Source of the DNA: Methanobacterium_D oryzae
GTDB lineage: Archaea > Methanobacteriota > Methanobacteria > Methanobacteriales > Methanobacteriaceae
Assembly: GCF_050433505.1 (NCBI RefSeq)
Contig: NZ_JBNPXC010000002.1
Location: 558,001-622,000, forward strand
Direction of reading: 5' to 3'
Length of the DNA: 64,000 nt
Made by a program: the position numbers and the translations under genes. Below the pieces are notes generated by a model. It ran no database searches. It was given only the letters and a program-made list of their open reading frames with translations, and was not told the origin of the DNA. Positions within the stretch are counted from its first letter, which is position 1, and each line of letters starts with the position of its first letter. Shown one piece after another: positions 45,545-55,400 of the stretch.

Positions 45545-45976
45545 TTAATATGGATACGAATATCCTTCTTCTTGCTCTACTGCAGGTAATGAAAAGTGTA
45601 AATGAGTAAATAACCATTTATTTTCTTTTTTTTCAAGAATTAGGGTTAAACGCCCACATAATAATACTTCTTCCCCTGAGACTTCTGCATTCATTGTCAT
45701 TAATGATGATATCCAAGATACTTTACCTGCATTTGATATGGTAATTTTTTCAAATCCAACATCAATATTATCTGCTTGGGAAAAATCACGTTTAAATCCA
45801 TTTTCAAGCTCTTCATATCCCTGAACCCATTCATCTTTACCAGTACCTATAGCTACTAAGTCTGGATCATTAATAAACAATCTCATCATGGCTTCAATAT
45901 CCTTATCTTCATATGCTTTAGCATATCTGTTTAGCATATCCATAATTTCAGATTCAGTATTTTTATCAGCCCTCAT
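45545..45976 (-). CDS. SnoaL-like NTF2-fold protein
   Basis: A 143-residue member of the SnoaL/DUF4440 part of the NTF2-like fold: helices with MLNRYAKAYEDKDIEAMMRLFINDPDLVAIGTG, then strands VGFEKITISNAGKVSWISSLMTMNAEV and GRLTLILEKKENKWLFTHLHFSLP. The family covers many ligand-binding and enzyme functions; nothing specific can be said. The C-terminus has EEGYSYPY. GGGGCAAAAAC precedes the ATG. It stands alone. Confidence 0.85.
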   Translation of the reverse strand: MRADKNTESEIMDMLNRYAKAYEDKDIEAMMRLFINDPDLVAIGTGKDEWVQGYEELENGFKRDFSQADNIDVGFEKITISNAGKVSWISSLMTMNAEVSGEEVLLCGRLTLILEKKENKWLFTHLHFSLPAVEQEEGYSYPY

Positions 45977-46087
45977 GTTTTTGCCCCTATCATTAATATT
46001 ATATTATTTATTATTGCATGTAGATACAATTTATCATGTTTATATTTCCAATAAATTAAAAAAGTTTAAAAATAAATATTTTGACCT

Positions 46088-46534
46088 ATGAAAAAAATGA
46101 AATCTCTTTGTATAATTGGATGTGGAAAGAAAAAAATATGGGATGAAAATCCTGAAATAAGTTCTACCGAGGCAAGAGAGTTATATACTGGATCATTTAC
46201 TAAAAAATGTATAGAATATGCTGATAAATTTCATTCAAAATCATTTTGCATTTTATCAGCCAAGTATGGATTAATTTTTCCTGATGAAAAAATTCAAGGT
46301 CCTTACAGTGAATGTTTCCACCATAAAAAATCAAATCCAATAACAATAGAAGAGCTAAAGATACAGATAAAAGATAAACAATTAGATGAATATGATGAAA
46401 TCATTATTATTGGTGGAAAATATTATGAAGAGCTAATTAAAAGTTTATTCCCTAAAAAGAATATTATTAATCCTTTAAAGGATTGTAAAGGTATTGGTCA
46501 TATGATGAAAAAGCTTAATGAATCGATAGGATAA
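46088..46534 (+). CDS. DUF6884-like protein
   Basis: A 148-residue protein with the pattern IIGCGKKKIWDENPEISSTEARELYTG, FCILSAKYGLIFPDEKIQGPYSECF and EIIIIGGKYYEELIKSLFP typical of DUF6884/YaaA-like proteins, which are found near DNA modification and stress genes. The CGKKK start and the SAKYGL loop suggest a nucleotide or DNA-binding site, but the role is unknown. No clear ribosome site. It ends 26 bases before the ZIP transporter gene. Confidence 0.75.
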   Translation: MKKMKSLCIIGCGKKKIWDENPEISSTEARELYTGSFTKKCIEYADKFHSKSFCILSAKYGLIFPDEKIQGPYSECFHHKKSNPITIEELKIQIKDKQLDEYDEIIIIGGKYYEELIKSLFPKKNIINPLKDCKGIGHMMKKLNESIG

Positions 46535-46560
46535 TATATTATGAAAATGAAAGTAATATT

Positions 46561-47313
46561 ATGGTATCTGGCTGGATAATGGCAGGATTATGGGGCCTTT
46601 TGGCCGGATCAGCACTTTTAATTGGAGCAATTTTTGCTTATTTTTTAGAGATCCCCCAACGGATTGTTGCTAGCATTATGGCATTTGGGGCAGGAGTTTT
46701 ACTTTCTGCAATCTCATTAGAGCTTATGGAAGAATCCTTCAATTTAGGAGGGTTTACCAATATGGCTGTGGGCTTTATTATTGGGGCTTTAATTTTTACA
46801 TTGGTAAATAAACTTCTCTCAATTTATGGAGCTAAGCATCGTAAACGCTCAGGAAACCTATTGAAGTCAGAAGCTTCTGAAAGCAGCAGTTTAGCAATTG
46901 CAGTAGGATCAGTAATAGATGGCATACCTGAATCAATCGCTATAGGCCTTACAATAATTACTGGAGGAACTGTAAGTGTAGCTACAGTCGTTGCAATATT
47001 TATTTCTAATATACCTGAAGGATTATCAAGTACAAGTGGAATTAAAAAAGCAGGGTGGAGTTTTAGTTCAATTTTTATTATGTGGATTCTTATTGTTATT
47101 AGTAGCGGCGTTGCATCTTTTGTTGGATATGCAGTATTCAGTCATTTTCCAGATTGTGTTATTTCAGTTACTTTAGCTCTTGCAGCTGGAGGAATTTTAG
47201 CAATGCTTGTAGACACTATGATTCCTGAGGCTTTCTCTGAAACACATGATATAGCCGGTTTAATTACTGTTTTAGGCTTTGTAATTTCATTCATGCTTTC
47301 AAAAATGGGATAA
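46561..47313 (+). CDS. ZIP-family divalent metal transporter
   Basis: A polytopic membrane protein of 250 residues with about eight helices. The two metal-binding helices are clear: VGSVIDGIPESIAIG and VAIFISNIPEGLSSTSG. A cytosolic loop near 90-110 (YGAKHRKRSGNLLKSEASESSS) is charged rather than His-rich. ZIP proteins bring zinc, iron or manganese into the cytosol; this one resembles the archaeal and plant-type GufA branch. It follows the DUF6884-like gene closely. Confidence 0.9.
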   Translation: MVSGWIMAGLWGLLAGSALLIGAIFAYFLEIPQRIVASIMAFGAGVLLSAISLELMEESFNLGGFTNMAVGFIIGALIFTLVNKLLSIYGAKHRKRSGNLLKSEASESSSLAIAVGSVIDGIPESIAIGLTIITGGTVSVATVVAIFISNIPEGLSSTSGIKKAGWSFSSIFIMWILIVISSGVASFVGYAVFSHFPDCVISVTLALAAGGILAMLVDTMIPEAFSETHDIAGLITVLGFVISFMLSKMG

Positions 47314-47333
47314 AAAAAATAATAAAAAATAAG

Positions 47334-48554
47334 TTACATTCCTTTTATTTTAGTGCCTAATTTTTTACCTAATTCATATAATTCTCCCAGTTCAGCATTG
47401 TTAGGTACGTAAGTAAGTTGTTTACTATCAAAAACTTCAAAACCAATATTTTCAAGATCTGTAGATAATTTATTAACTGCACCACCAGCCCAGCCCATAG
47501 AACCAAAAGGAATAGCTAATTTTTTAAATCCAGTTCTATTAAACGCCAATCCTTCAAGGTAATACATTAAATCCCCTATACTTGGGTAAGGTTTGTTAAA
47601 TACTGTTGGAACTCCAAATAGTACAGCTTTACTATCTAAAATGTCTTTAACGATTTCGCTTCGTTCATCTTCATGTAAGAAATACATACAAACTCCGACT
47701 CCTTCACTCATGATTCCTTCTGCAAGTTCATGAGCCATTTTCTGTGTAGAGCCATGCATTGTATCATATATGATAGTTACTTTATCTTTACATTCACCTG
47801 TAGCCCATTTGCTATAAGCACCTATAATTTTCACAGGATCAGTCCATATCTGCCCATGTGATGGAGCAATGATCTTAATTTTTTCCAGTAATCCAAGATC
47901 TTCAACTTCTTTGAACTTCTTAAGTATTAATGGAGATAATGGAGTTAATAGATTTGCATAGAACTTTTGAGCGGCATCCATTAATATAAATTCAGGGATT
48001 TCCTTGTCATATCTTTCCCTAAAACATAGATGCTGTCCAAATGCATCATTTGAAAATAATATTCCGTCTTCTACAAGCATTGTAAACATACTATCTGGCC
48101 AATGGAGAAGAGGTGCTTCAAGGAAAGCAAAAGTTTTATCACCAATATTTAAAGTATCGCCAGATTTAACAACTTTGAAATTGGCTTTATCTAAATTATA
48201 GTGATTTTTTAGCCCATCAACTGATTTTTGTGTGCAGTAAATTGGTGCATCAGGGAATTTTTTAACGATTTCAGTCATTGCACCGCTATGATCTTTTTCT
48301 ACATGATTTTGAATAATTGAATCAATTTTTAAATCCCTTCCTTCTTTCAAGAAGGCATTTTCAATCCTTCCCCACATTTGAGAAGATGTACTGGGATAAG
48401 TATTATCAATTAATACAGTTTTTTCACTTCCAAAAACTAAATAAGCGTTATATGTAGTTCCTTTTAGGGTATATCCATGATAACTCCTCAAATCCCAGTC
48501 TAAAACTCCAACCCAATATACACCATCTGCAATCTTAACCGAATCAGCTTTCAT
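47334..48554 (-). CDS. fprA: coenzyme F420H2 oxidase, flavodiiron protein
   Basis: FprA reduces oxygen to water with F420H2 and protects methanogens from oxygen. The 406-residue protein has an N-terminal metallo-beta-lactamase-like diiron domain with NHVEKDHSG (HxExDH), LLHWPDSM and APSHGQIW, and a C-terminal flavodoxin domain from about 255 with FMN loop IIYDTMHGSTQKMA. The length and the absence of a rubredoxin domain fit the methanogen type. GGATGTG precedes the ATG, and a TATA-like GATTTATAAAATAG lies about 90 bases upstream. Confidence 0.95.
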   Translation of the reverse strand: MKADSVKIADGVYWVGVLDWDLRSYHGYTLKGTTYNAYLVFGSEKTVLIDNTYPSTSSQMWGRIENAFLKEGRDLKIDSIIQNHVEKDHSGAMTEIVKKFPDAPIYCTQKSVDGLKNHYNLDKANFKVVKSGDTLNIGDKTFAFLEAPLLHWPDSMFTMLVEDGILFSNDAFGQHLCFRERYDKEIPEFILMDAAQKFYANLLTPLSPLILKKFKEVEDLGLLEKIKIIAPSHGQIWTDPVKIIGAYSKWATGECKDKVTIIYDTMHGSTQKMAHELAEGIMSEGVGVCMYFLHEDERSEIVKDILDSKAVLFGVPTVFNKPYPSIGDLMYYLEGLAFNRTGFKKLAIPFGSMGWAGGAVNKLSTDLENIGFEVFDSKQLTYVPNNAELGELYELGKKLGTKIKGM

Positions 48555-48790
48555 TTAAACACATCCTATTTTTATTTGCCCATGATTTTATTAATAAATA
48601 TAATCAGAGCTTAAAAACATGAGTATTAATACTATATCTATTTTATAAATCTTTATTAATATATTTAATGGAAGAAGACATTTTAAATAAAAATAAATCA
48701 TTATATTTTAGCCTATTTAATAAAAAAAATCAAAATTATAAATTATAATGGGGTTTAAGATTTAAATTACGAGCATACATAGGTAAAAAG

Positions 48791-48810
48791 GTAAATTAAC
48801 GTTAATTTAC
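48791..48810 (-). terminator. 20-bp perfect palindrome followed by a T tract
   Basis: GTAAATTAACGTTAATTTAC reads the same on both strands. On the minus strand it begins three bases after the stop codon of the sensor kinase and is followed by CTTTTTA, so it may fold at the transcript end as a terminator. As DNA it could also bind a dimeric regulator upstream of fprA. Its AACGTT centre is shared with the palindromes at 21337 and 28549/28621. Confidence 0.45.
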
Positions 48811-48813
48811 TAA

Positions 48814-50511
48814 TTAAATTCGTTTTTTATATTTTAATTTACTGAAAACAACTTTAAATTTAGTTCCATTAATCCTATCTAATTCAATTGAACCTTCAAG
48901 CTGGTTACTTAGGTTATAAACTAACTGTAAACCCAAAGTAGCTGTAGTTTTAAAGTCAATCTCTTCAGGTAATCCAATACCATCATCACTTATAACCAAA
49001 ATATATTCATCTTCATGATATGAATAAAGATGTACTTTTATGATGCCCGATCTTTCATCAGGGAATGCATATTTCATAGAATTAGTTACAAGTTCATTAA
49101 TAATAAGGCCACAAGGAATAGCAGTATTAATATCTAGATACACATCTTCTACTTTTACTTTTATTTTAATTTTTTGAGGATTTAAATTATGACTAAAACT
49201 TAAATATGCCAATAAATCTTGAATATAATTAGCGAAATTAATTTTTTCAAAATCTGATGATTTATAAAGCTGTTCGTGTATAAATGCCATAGATTTAATA
49301 CGATTTTGGCTTTCTTTAAAAATTTCAAGATCTTTTTTGTCTTTGATATAAACTTCTTGAAGATTAAGTAAACTTGAAATAATCTGCAGGTTATTTTTAA
49401 CTCGATGGTGAATTTCTTGGAGAAGTAGTTCTTTTTCTTTAAGTGATGCTTTTATTTTGTCTTCAGCCTTTTTAATATCAGTAATGTCGCTCCCAACACA
49501 TACAATCCCTAATATATCATTAGAATCACTTTTAATTAAGGATAAAGATAAAAATACAGGTATATACTCCCCATTTTTTAATTTAAAAGTTGAGTTTATA
49601 TTTGTAATATGGGCCCTATTGCTTAAACTATTTGAAAGTCTATCCGTTAAGGAACTTATCTCATTATCTGGAAAAATGATTTCTATTGATTTACCTATTA
49701 ATTCATTTCTTTTATATTCCAGAAGATCACATGTTGCCGGATTAACGCTTATAATATTATTTCTTTTATCAAGTAAAATGAAAAAATTAGACATTGTTGA
49801 TACTATTTCATCTGCAGCAATTGCAGTGGTTAATGCAGGAAACCTGTATTTCCATATTCCATAACTTATTAAACATATTCCAATAGTGGACATTGTCATG
49901 GTCATTTCAGGAACTCTTATGGATATACTGGGTAAGATTAAGTCACTTACTAAACTTATGAAAAAGGGCATATAAAGACCTAAAAAAATATATTTTGCCT
50001 GTTTTCTCTTTAAGTCTCGGGACTTTAAAAAATACGTAAAAATAATTAGTCCAGATAAAAATACTGCAAATATTGTCCACAAAGCCATTATGTTATATAA
50101 AGTAGCATCTGGAGGAGTAGCAAAATACCAGCCCCAATACTCTTTAAAAACGGTATATACAATCAAGTTTGTAGTTAAAGAAAATATAATTATCATTGTT
50201 GAGGGAAGATAAATCAAAATGTAAGTTAATTTATTTTTTAAAAACTTTGATTTAGTAAATATTAGAGATATATGAAGCAAAAATGAAGGTACCAAAGGCC
50301 ATAAAGAACTAATTTTTAGCCAAAAAAAAGCTGTTTGAATTGTTTCAGCCTGTCTATATCCAAATTCAATGAAAGCAAGAAATCCTACAAGTATGCACAA
50401 TAATGCAATCATTCTATTTAGTTGGCTCTTAGGGTTTTTATGATAAATAAAATTACCCAAGAAAAAACACATCATGAATGCTGTTAATGATAGTAAGGCA
50501 TAAACATTCAT
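48814..50511 (-). CDS. membrane sensor histidine kinase: 7TM, PAS, HisKA_2
   Basis: A 565-residue sensor. The first 215 residues have seven hydrophobic helices and match the N-terminal 7TM region of histidine kinases. A PAS domain spans about 225-345. The H box belongs to the HisKA_2 type: LLLQEIHHRVKNNLQIISSLLNLQEV near 360-385. The ATPase domain ends the protein with INELVTNSMKYAFP and SDDGIGLPEEI. It is the only clearly membrane-bound kinase here. No receiver gene is adjacent. A perfect palindrome with a T tract follows the stop. Confidence 0.93.
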   Translation of the reverse strand: MNVYALLSLTAFMMCFFLGNFIYHKNPKSQLNRMIALLCILVGFLAFIEFGYRQAETIQTAFFWLKISSLWPLVPSFLLHISLIFTKSKFLKNKLTYILIYLPSTMIIIFSLTTNLIVYTVFKEYWGWYFATPPDATLYNIMALWTIFAVFLSGLIIFTYFLKSRDLKRKQAKYIFLGLYMPFFISLVSDLILPSISIRVPEMTMTMSTIGICLISYGIWKYRFPALTTAIAADEIVSTMSNFFILLDKRNNIISVNPATCDLLEYKRNELIGKSIEIIFPDNEISSLTDRLSNSLSNRAHITNINSTFKLKNGEYIPVFLSLSLIKSDSNDILGIVCVGSDITDIKKAEDKIKASLKEKELLLQEIHHRVKNNLQIISSLLNLQEVYIKDKKDLEIFKESQNRIKSMAFIHEQLYKSSDFEKINFANYIQDLLAYLSFSHNLNPQKIKIKVKVEDVYLDINTAIPCGLIINELVTNSMKYAFPDERSGIIKVHLYSYHEDEYILVISDDGIGLPEEIDFKTTATLGLQLVYNLSNQLEGSIELDRINGTKFKVVFSKLKYKKRI

Positions 50512-51097
50512 TTAATTACCATTTTTTTTATTTAATGTATGATAAACTAGTTAGTATATTGAGTTATTAATTATACTATGTAATATTCATATCTCTTTTT
50601 TGATTATAACTTGCTAATTTATATATACTTGCTTGTTAATTTCAGATTTTTTTTAATAACTATTTTTTTATTATAAATAAGATATATATAAATTAATAAG
50701 AAATAATTTGTGATAATTTAAGAATAAAAATAATTATTATGTTCTATTGGGTCATTAATAGACAAATAACACTTAAAATTAGTTATTAATTATTATAATT
50801 TGCATTTAAGGGAAATTAATCAAAAATTAATTATTTTTTCTTACAATGTATTTTTTTATTATTTTATTATATAAATACTTAATTCTGAATATTTATTACT
50901 TTTAATGTCATTATATTCTTCTATTCTTCTAAACTACGTGAATATGTTCACAATGTTTTATTAAAAGCATATATAACTGTGAAAAAATATTTTAATAATA
51001 AATCATCAAATTATTGGATTTTTAGTTAGATCTATATTTAAAGAGTACATAGTTTAAAATTTAAAAGGTTAGTAAGCTTTATTTCTTTACAATTTTA
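50512..51097. other. long AT-rich intergenic region between divergent genes
   Basis: Almost 590 bases with no credible gene on either strand and no tRNA or repeat that I can detect. Possible TATA boxes for the prenyltransferase gene are AGCATATATAAC near 50966-50977 and CTATATTTAAAG near 51031-51042. The T/A runs and spacing are typical of promoters; a small RNA cannot be excluded. Confidence 0.45.
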
Positions 51098-52003
51098 TTG
51101 GGGGCTATTAAGATCAATATCAATAAAAAAATAGTCAATATTAATTTTGATATAATAAACGTTTTAAAAGATGAAATCACTTATGGAGGATATCTGGTTT
51201 CATTATGTAGTCCCTGTTTACTAATATCAACTTGTTTAATTTTAAATATTAATATAGATATTCCATTACTTTTAATATCTTATTTAATTCCTTTAATTGT
51301 ATATAGTTATGACTATTATAGTGACATAGATAAAGATATCAAAAATGACTCTTTAAGAGCTGCATATTTAAAGAAAAAAGCTAAAAATTACCCATTTCTT
51401 TTAGGTTTTTATATTATTTTCTTAGTTTTACTTCTAATTCTTTTTGCTAATATCAGTTTAATTTCTTTTATAATGATTATGATATTTGGAGGAATACTGT
51501 ATAATTTCTTGTTTAAAGATCTAACAAAAAAAATTCCTGCATTTAAAAATGTATTTACAGCAATGATATGGGCATCAGGAGGTGCATTTTTCCCTCTTTT
51601 TTATTATTCAGCTAACATTAATCTTTCATTTATTATTATGTTTCTCTTAATATTTTTAAGAGTCATGATAAACGTTATTTTCTTCGATTTAAAAGACATA
51701 GATAATGATTCAACCAATGGAATAAAAACACTTCCTGTAGTATTAGGAAAAAAATCCACAATTAACATACTAAATACTATAAATGTAATTGCATTTGTTC
51801 CATTGATCTTGGGAATATATTTTAGTATTATCAATTTTTCCGCAATTTCTTTACTGATATTCTGTTTTTATGGATATTTTTATATTAATAAGGCTAATTC
51901 AGCATCAAGTAATGAATTAGAATCAACTGCTCATACATTAGCTGATACAGAATTTATAATGTGGCCATTAGTACTTATAATTATGAGTTTTATTTTAAAT
52001 TAG
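51098..52003 (+). CDS. UbiA-family prenyltransferase
   Basis: A polytopic membrane enzyme of about 301 residues with eight to nine helices. Two aspartate-rich prenyl diphosphate sites are YDYYSDIDKDIKND near 70-85 and FFDLKDIDNDSTNGIKTLPVVLGKKST near 190-215. It moves a polyprenyl group onto a lipid or ring acceptor; the substrate is unknown. The start is uncertain: TTG at 51098 directly precedes GGGGG, which might itself be the ribosome site for a non-ATG codon a few residues on. Its end overlaps the thioesterase gene by nine bases. Confidence 0.85.
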   Translation: MGAIKININKKIVNINFDIINVLKDEITYGGYLVSLCSPCLLISTCLILNINIDIPLLLISYLIPLIVYSYDYYSDIDKDIKNDSLRAAYLKKKAKNYPFLLGFYIIFLVLLLILFANISLISFIMIMIFGGILYNFLFKDLTKKIPAFKNVFTAMIWASGGAFFPLFYYSANINLSFIIMFLLIFLRVMINVIFFDLKDIDNDSTNGIKTLPVVLGKKSTINILNTINVIAFVPLILGIYFSIINFSAISLLIFCFYGYFYINKANSASSNELESTAHTLADTEFIMWPLVLIIMSFILN

Positions 52004-52399
52004 ATCTTCAATTTTGTCACGTTTTCTATAGGCCATTCCTTGAAAAATAGCTATTAATTCATTATCTTCATCAGTTACATTAATGGTATATGTTCCGAGT
52101 TTTGGATTTTTAGATATTTCTCTTGCTTCTGCAAACAGAGTACCTCCATTAGAAGCTTTCATATAAGAAATATTCACATTAATAGCTACAGTTACAGTTC
52201 CATATGAATTTGCAGCAGCGCCGAATGTAAAATCTGCTAAAGTAAATATAGCACCTCCTTGAACTATTCCAATCCCATTAAGGTGATTTTCATTTATCTC
52301 CATTTTTGCCTTCGCGCTTCCCTCACTTACTTCTAATAATTCAATCCCATTATATGCTGCAAATTTATCATTTTTAAATAATTTTTTAATGTTTTCCAT
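51995..52399 (-). CDS. hotdog-fold thioesterase (PaaI-like)
   Basis: A 134-residue hotdog-fold enzyme that probably cleaves acyl-CoA thioesters. The motif HLNGIGIVQGGAIFTLADFTFGAAANSYG contains the conserved HxNxxGxxxGG...D of the PaaI group, and VAINVNISYMKASNGGTLFAEAREISKN follows. AAGTGATTATG is the ribosome site, so the ATG at 52399 is chosen; GTG 52408 and ATG 52402 lie inside it. The gene converges with, and overlaps by nine bases, the UbiA gene. Confidence 0.9.
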   Translation of the reverse strand: MENIKKLFKNDKFAAYNGIELLEVSEGSAKAKMEINENHLNGIGIVQGGAIFTLADFTFGAAANSYGTVTVAINVNISYMKASNGGTLFAEAREISKNPKLGTYTINVTDEDNELIAIFQGMAYRKRDKIEDLI

Positions 52400-52559
52400 C
52401 ATAATCACTTAATAGTTAAATAAAACTCTAAATACTAAAGGCTCTTGAAAGTAATAGAAGTATCTAAGTGAATCTTATCGAATATTTTTAATTTATTTAT
52501 AATTTATTTTAGCTCTTAATCTCTTGCTTTTATATTCAACTTTTTTGCTTTAAAGCCTC

Positions 52560-54092
52560 TTAAACTTCTTTTAATTTTCTCTCTGTATTTTTAAGTTCAG
52601 TAATATCAGTAGAGATGCCTAATACATGTTTAATGGTTTGTACATCTGATTCAGGGATAAAATTGATTTTGAATATCTTAGGATGTTTACCATTTGTTGC
52701 AGGGAATTCAAACTCTATTTCCTGGGTTTCTCCTGTCTGGAACACTTTTTTTATAGCTATTTCCCATTTGTCACAAATTTTTTCAGGTATTCCTAATTCT
52801 CTACAATTTTTACCAATAAACTGTTCTGTAGATATATCAGTAGTTTGCATAGAATTTGGACTTAGATAAACCACTTTTAAATTTTGGTCATATCTCATTA
52901 TAACTGCGGGTAAATTCTCCGCAAGAGCTTTATACTGACTTTTCTTTTCCAGTAATTTTTGATTAAGATTCTTTAGTTTTTCTCCGTATAGGAGAAGCTC
53001 TTCATTAGCTGCCTGAAGATCATTAGTTTTAGCACTAAGTTCTTTATTAGATAAATTCAATTCTTCTTTAGAGCTTTGAAGCTCTTCTTTAATAATCTGT
53101 AAATCTTTGTTTGAATTCTCTAAGTCTGCTGTAATTTCTTCTATTTCATCTAATAACACTTGGTTTTGCTTTTCAGCAAGATATTTATATTTTTCTTCGT
53201 TTTTGCGCAGTTTTTTATTTAGATTTACAAGATTATCCCTTTGTAGATTAAGCTCTTCTTTTACTGAATTAAGTTCATTAGTAGCAGTTTCCAATTCTAA
53301 ATTTGAAACCTTTAATTCATCTTTTAATTTTTCAACTTGTTCAATTAGCTCTTTTTCGGCTTTTTTACGTTTATTAATATTATGAAAACAAACTGTTAAG
53401 CCTTGGGAATGAGGATGGGCATGTACTTCATACCATTCTCCAGTATGTTTAGATTTTATTTCAAAATGAACATCCTTATTTTCTCTTTTAGCTTTATTAT
53501 ATTGTATGTAATATTCAGTATCGACAAGATATGGAAACTCTTCCCAAATTATGTTATCAATTAAATCGTCCCTTTCTCGTTTCATTATATGTTCAATTTT
53601 TGCATTAGCGTCTATAAAACGCCAATCATTATCCAGTTCAAAATATGCTAATGCTATATTTTCTACGGCCCTTTCTGTTTTCTTTTCTTCTTTTTTTAAT
53701 TCAGTTATATCATTATTAATTGTAATATAAATATTTTCATCAGGTAAATATGCAGAAACCGAGTAATATTTACCTAATTCTTTAAAATAGACTTTATATT
53801 TTTTTCCTACATTAAATTGCAGAGCTTCGTTAGCCATTTTGATATGTATTGAAGACATGTTTTTATCAAAGAGTTCTGTAACCGTTTTACCAATTATTTC
53901 TTTGGAAATGAACATTTCACTATTTAGTGATGCATCATTAACGTATTTAACGCGTAGATCTCCAACTTTATCCAGTATATCATTTATTATTTCATAAATA
54001 ACTACTTCTTCTTGAAAATTATCAAATATTCTAAAATCAATATTAGCTGGTAAATACATTGATTTTGCATCTTTAGTCATCATTTTTCCCAT
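52560..54092 (-). CDS. PAS-only sensor protein without kinase domain
   Basis: A 510-residue cytosolic protein with an N-terminal PAS-like domain (20-130), a second PAS (145-250, ELDNDWRFIDANAKIEHIM), a long coiled coil (250-375) and a third PAS with PAC (380-505). The first two domains match those of the kinase at 59054, yet the protein stops at KLKEV before any H box. The frame after its TAA reads EALKQKS, the usual continuation, so it may have been cut short by a nonsense change and loss of the kinase. The start may be ATG 54083 instead of 54092. Confidence 0.82.
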   Translation of the reverse strand: MGKMMTKDAKSMYLPANIDFRIFDNFQEEVVIYEIINDILDKVGDLRVKYVNDASLNSEMFISKEIIGKTVTELFDKNMSSIHIKMANEALQFNVGKKYKVYFKELGKYYSVSAYLPDENIYITINNDITELKKEEKKTERAVENIALAYFELDNDWRFIDANAKIEHIMKRERDDLIDNIIWEEFPYLVDTEYYIQYNKAKRENKDVHFEIKSKHTGEWYEVHAHPHSQGLTVCFHNINKRKKAEKELIEQVEKLKDELKVSNLELETATNELNSVKEELNLQRDNLVNLNKKLRKNEEKYKYLAEKQNQVLLDEIEEITADLENSNKDLQIIKEELQSSKEELNLSNKELSAKTNDLQAANEELLLYGEKLKNLNQKLLEKKSQYKALAENLPAVIMRYDQNLKVVYLSPNSMQTTDISTEQFIGKNCRELGIPEKICDKWEIAIKKVFQTGETQEIEFEFPATNGKHPKIFKINFIPESDVQTIKHVLGISTDITELKNTERKLKEV

Positions 54093-54306
54093 CTCTAATA
54101 ATTAAATTATATGTAATCTGATTTTATAATAATAGTTATTATGTTTTGTTATTTAACAAAAATTAGAAAGTTTTATAAATAGACCTTAAAATTTAGGTAT
54201 TATCATGGTTTAATTTATAATAACATAATTATAGAAACTTAAATTTTAATAAAGATAAGTGAATTAATTAATAGTTAAATTTACATTTAATATTTGAGGC
54301 AATAAC

Positions 54307-55308
54307 ATGGAAAATCAATCAAATATTGATTCAGATACAGCTATAATTAAAATAACAAATAGAATACCTTGTGTCCAAATTGGAGAAACTAAAGAATCTG
54401 TTGTACAAAAACTTTCAGATAATGCTGATAAATTCGATACTATGGATTATATATATGTTATTGATAAAAAAAAAGTTCTACATGGTGTAATCTCAATAAA
54501 AACTCTATTTTATGCTAAACATACTGCAAAAGTTGAAAAACTAATGGATAAAAAGCTTGTAGTTGCACATCCTCAAACAAAGCAAAGAAAAGTAGTATAT
54601 CTTGCCCTTACTAATGGAATAAAAGCAATACCTATTGTTGATGATGAAAGACATCTTCTTGGAATAGTTCCCTATGATACTATACTTACTATTTTTAATC
54701 AAGAATATCGAAAAGAGATTTTCAGCTCTGGAGGTATATCTCCTAAAGTTGGAGATGAATATACTACAATTAAATCCACTGCAAGAGTTATGATAAAATC
54801 AAGGCTTCCATGGCTCGTATTAGGTGTATTAGGAGGTACTTTAGCTGCTTCTGTTATAACTGGGTTTGAAGAAGTTTTAAGTAAAGTATTAGCTTTAGCT
54901 GCATTTATTCCTGTTTTAGTTTATATGAGTGATGCTGTTGGTACACAATCCGAAGCATTGATTATCCGGAGTATTGCCCTTGAACCTAAATTAGCAATTA
55001 AATCATATTTAGTAAGAGAATTTAAAATTGCTTCAGCGCTTGCATTAATTTGTGGGGCCCTTATTAGTATAGTTGCATATATTGGCTGGGGAACTTATTT
55101 TTTAGGTATTGTTGTAGGTCTCTCTATGTTTTTAAGCATAATTGTCGCTGTTTTAATTTCAACCTTGCTTCCTCTTGCATTTAAAAAGATAAATTCTGAT
55201 CCTGCAATTGCCACTGGCCCATTTGCAACAATGATTAGTGATATAGCAACTTTAGCAATTTATTTCACAGTGGCTATAACCTTTTTAGGATATTTTGAAT
55301 TGATTTAA
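54307..55308 (+). CDS. MgtE-type magnesium channel with CBS pair
   Basis: A 333-residue membrane protein. A CBS domain pair occupies about 15-140 (TMDYIYVIDKKKVLHGVISIKTL, GIKAIPIVDDERHLLGIVPYDTI). About five helices follow from 165, with the MgtE pore signature AVGTQSEALIIRSIAL near 212-227 and DPAIATGPFATMISD near 296-310. The N-terminal superhelical gate domain of bacterial MgtE is absent, as in many archaeal forms. It should carry Mg2+ inward under CBS control. GAGGCAATAAC precedes the ATG. Confidence 0.9.
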   Translation: MENQSNIDSDTAIIKITNRIPCVQIGETKESVVQKLSDNADKFDTMDYIYVIDKKKVLHGVISIKTLFYAKHTAKVEKLMDKKLVVAHPQTKQRKVVYLALTNGIKAIPIVDDERHLLGIVPYDTILTIFNQEYRKEIFSSGGISPKVGDEYTTIKSTARVMIKSRLPWLVLGVLGGTLAASVITGFEEVLSKVLALAAFIPVLVYMSDAVGTQSEALIIRSIALEPKLAIKSYLVREFKIASALALICGALISIVAYIGWGTYFLGIVVGLSMFLSIIVAVLISTLLPLAFKKINSDPAIATGPFATMISDIATLAIYFTVAITFLGYFELI

Positions 55309-55400
55309 AAAAATTTATTTATAAAATATTACTTAACTATTAAAAATTAATATATATTCTGATAACTTTAATAGATAATTACTTCTCTATGAGGTCCATC

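Noticed and set aside
50512..51097. Possible non-coding RNA in the long gap before the prenyltransferase gene
   Set aside because: No GC-richer segment or stable hairpin is evident; nothing beyond promoter-like A/T text could be supported.
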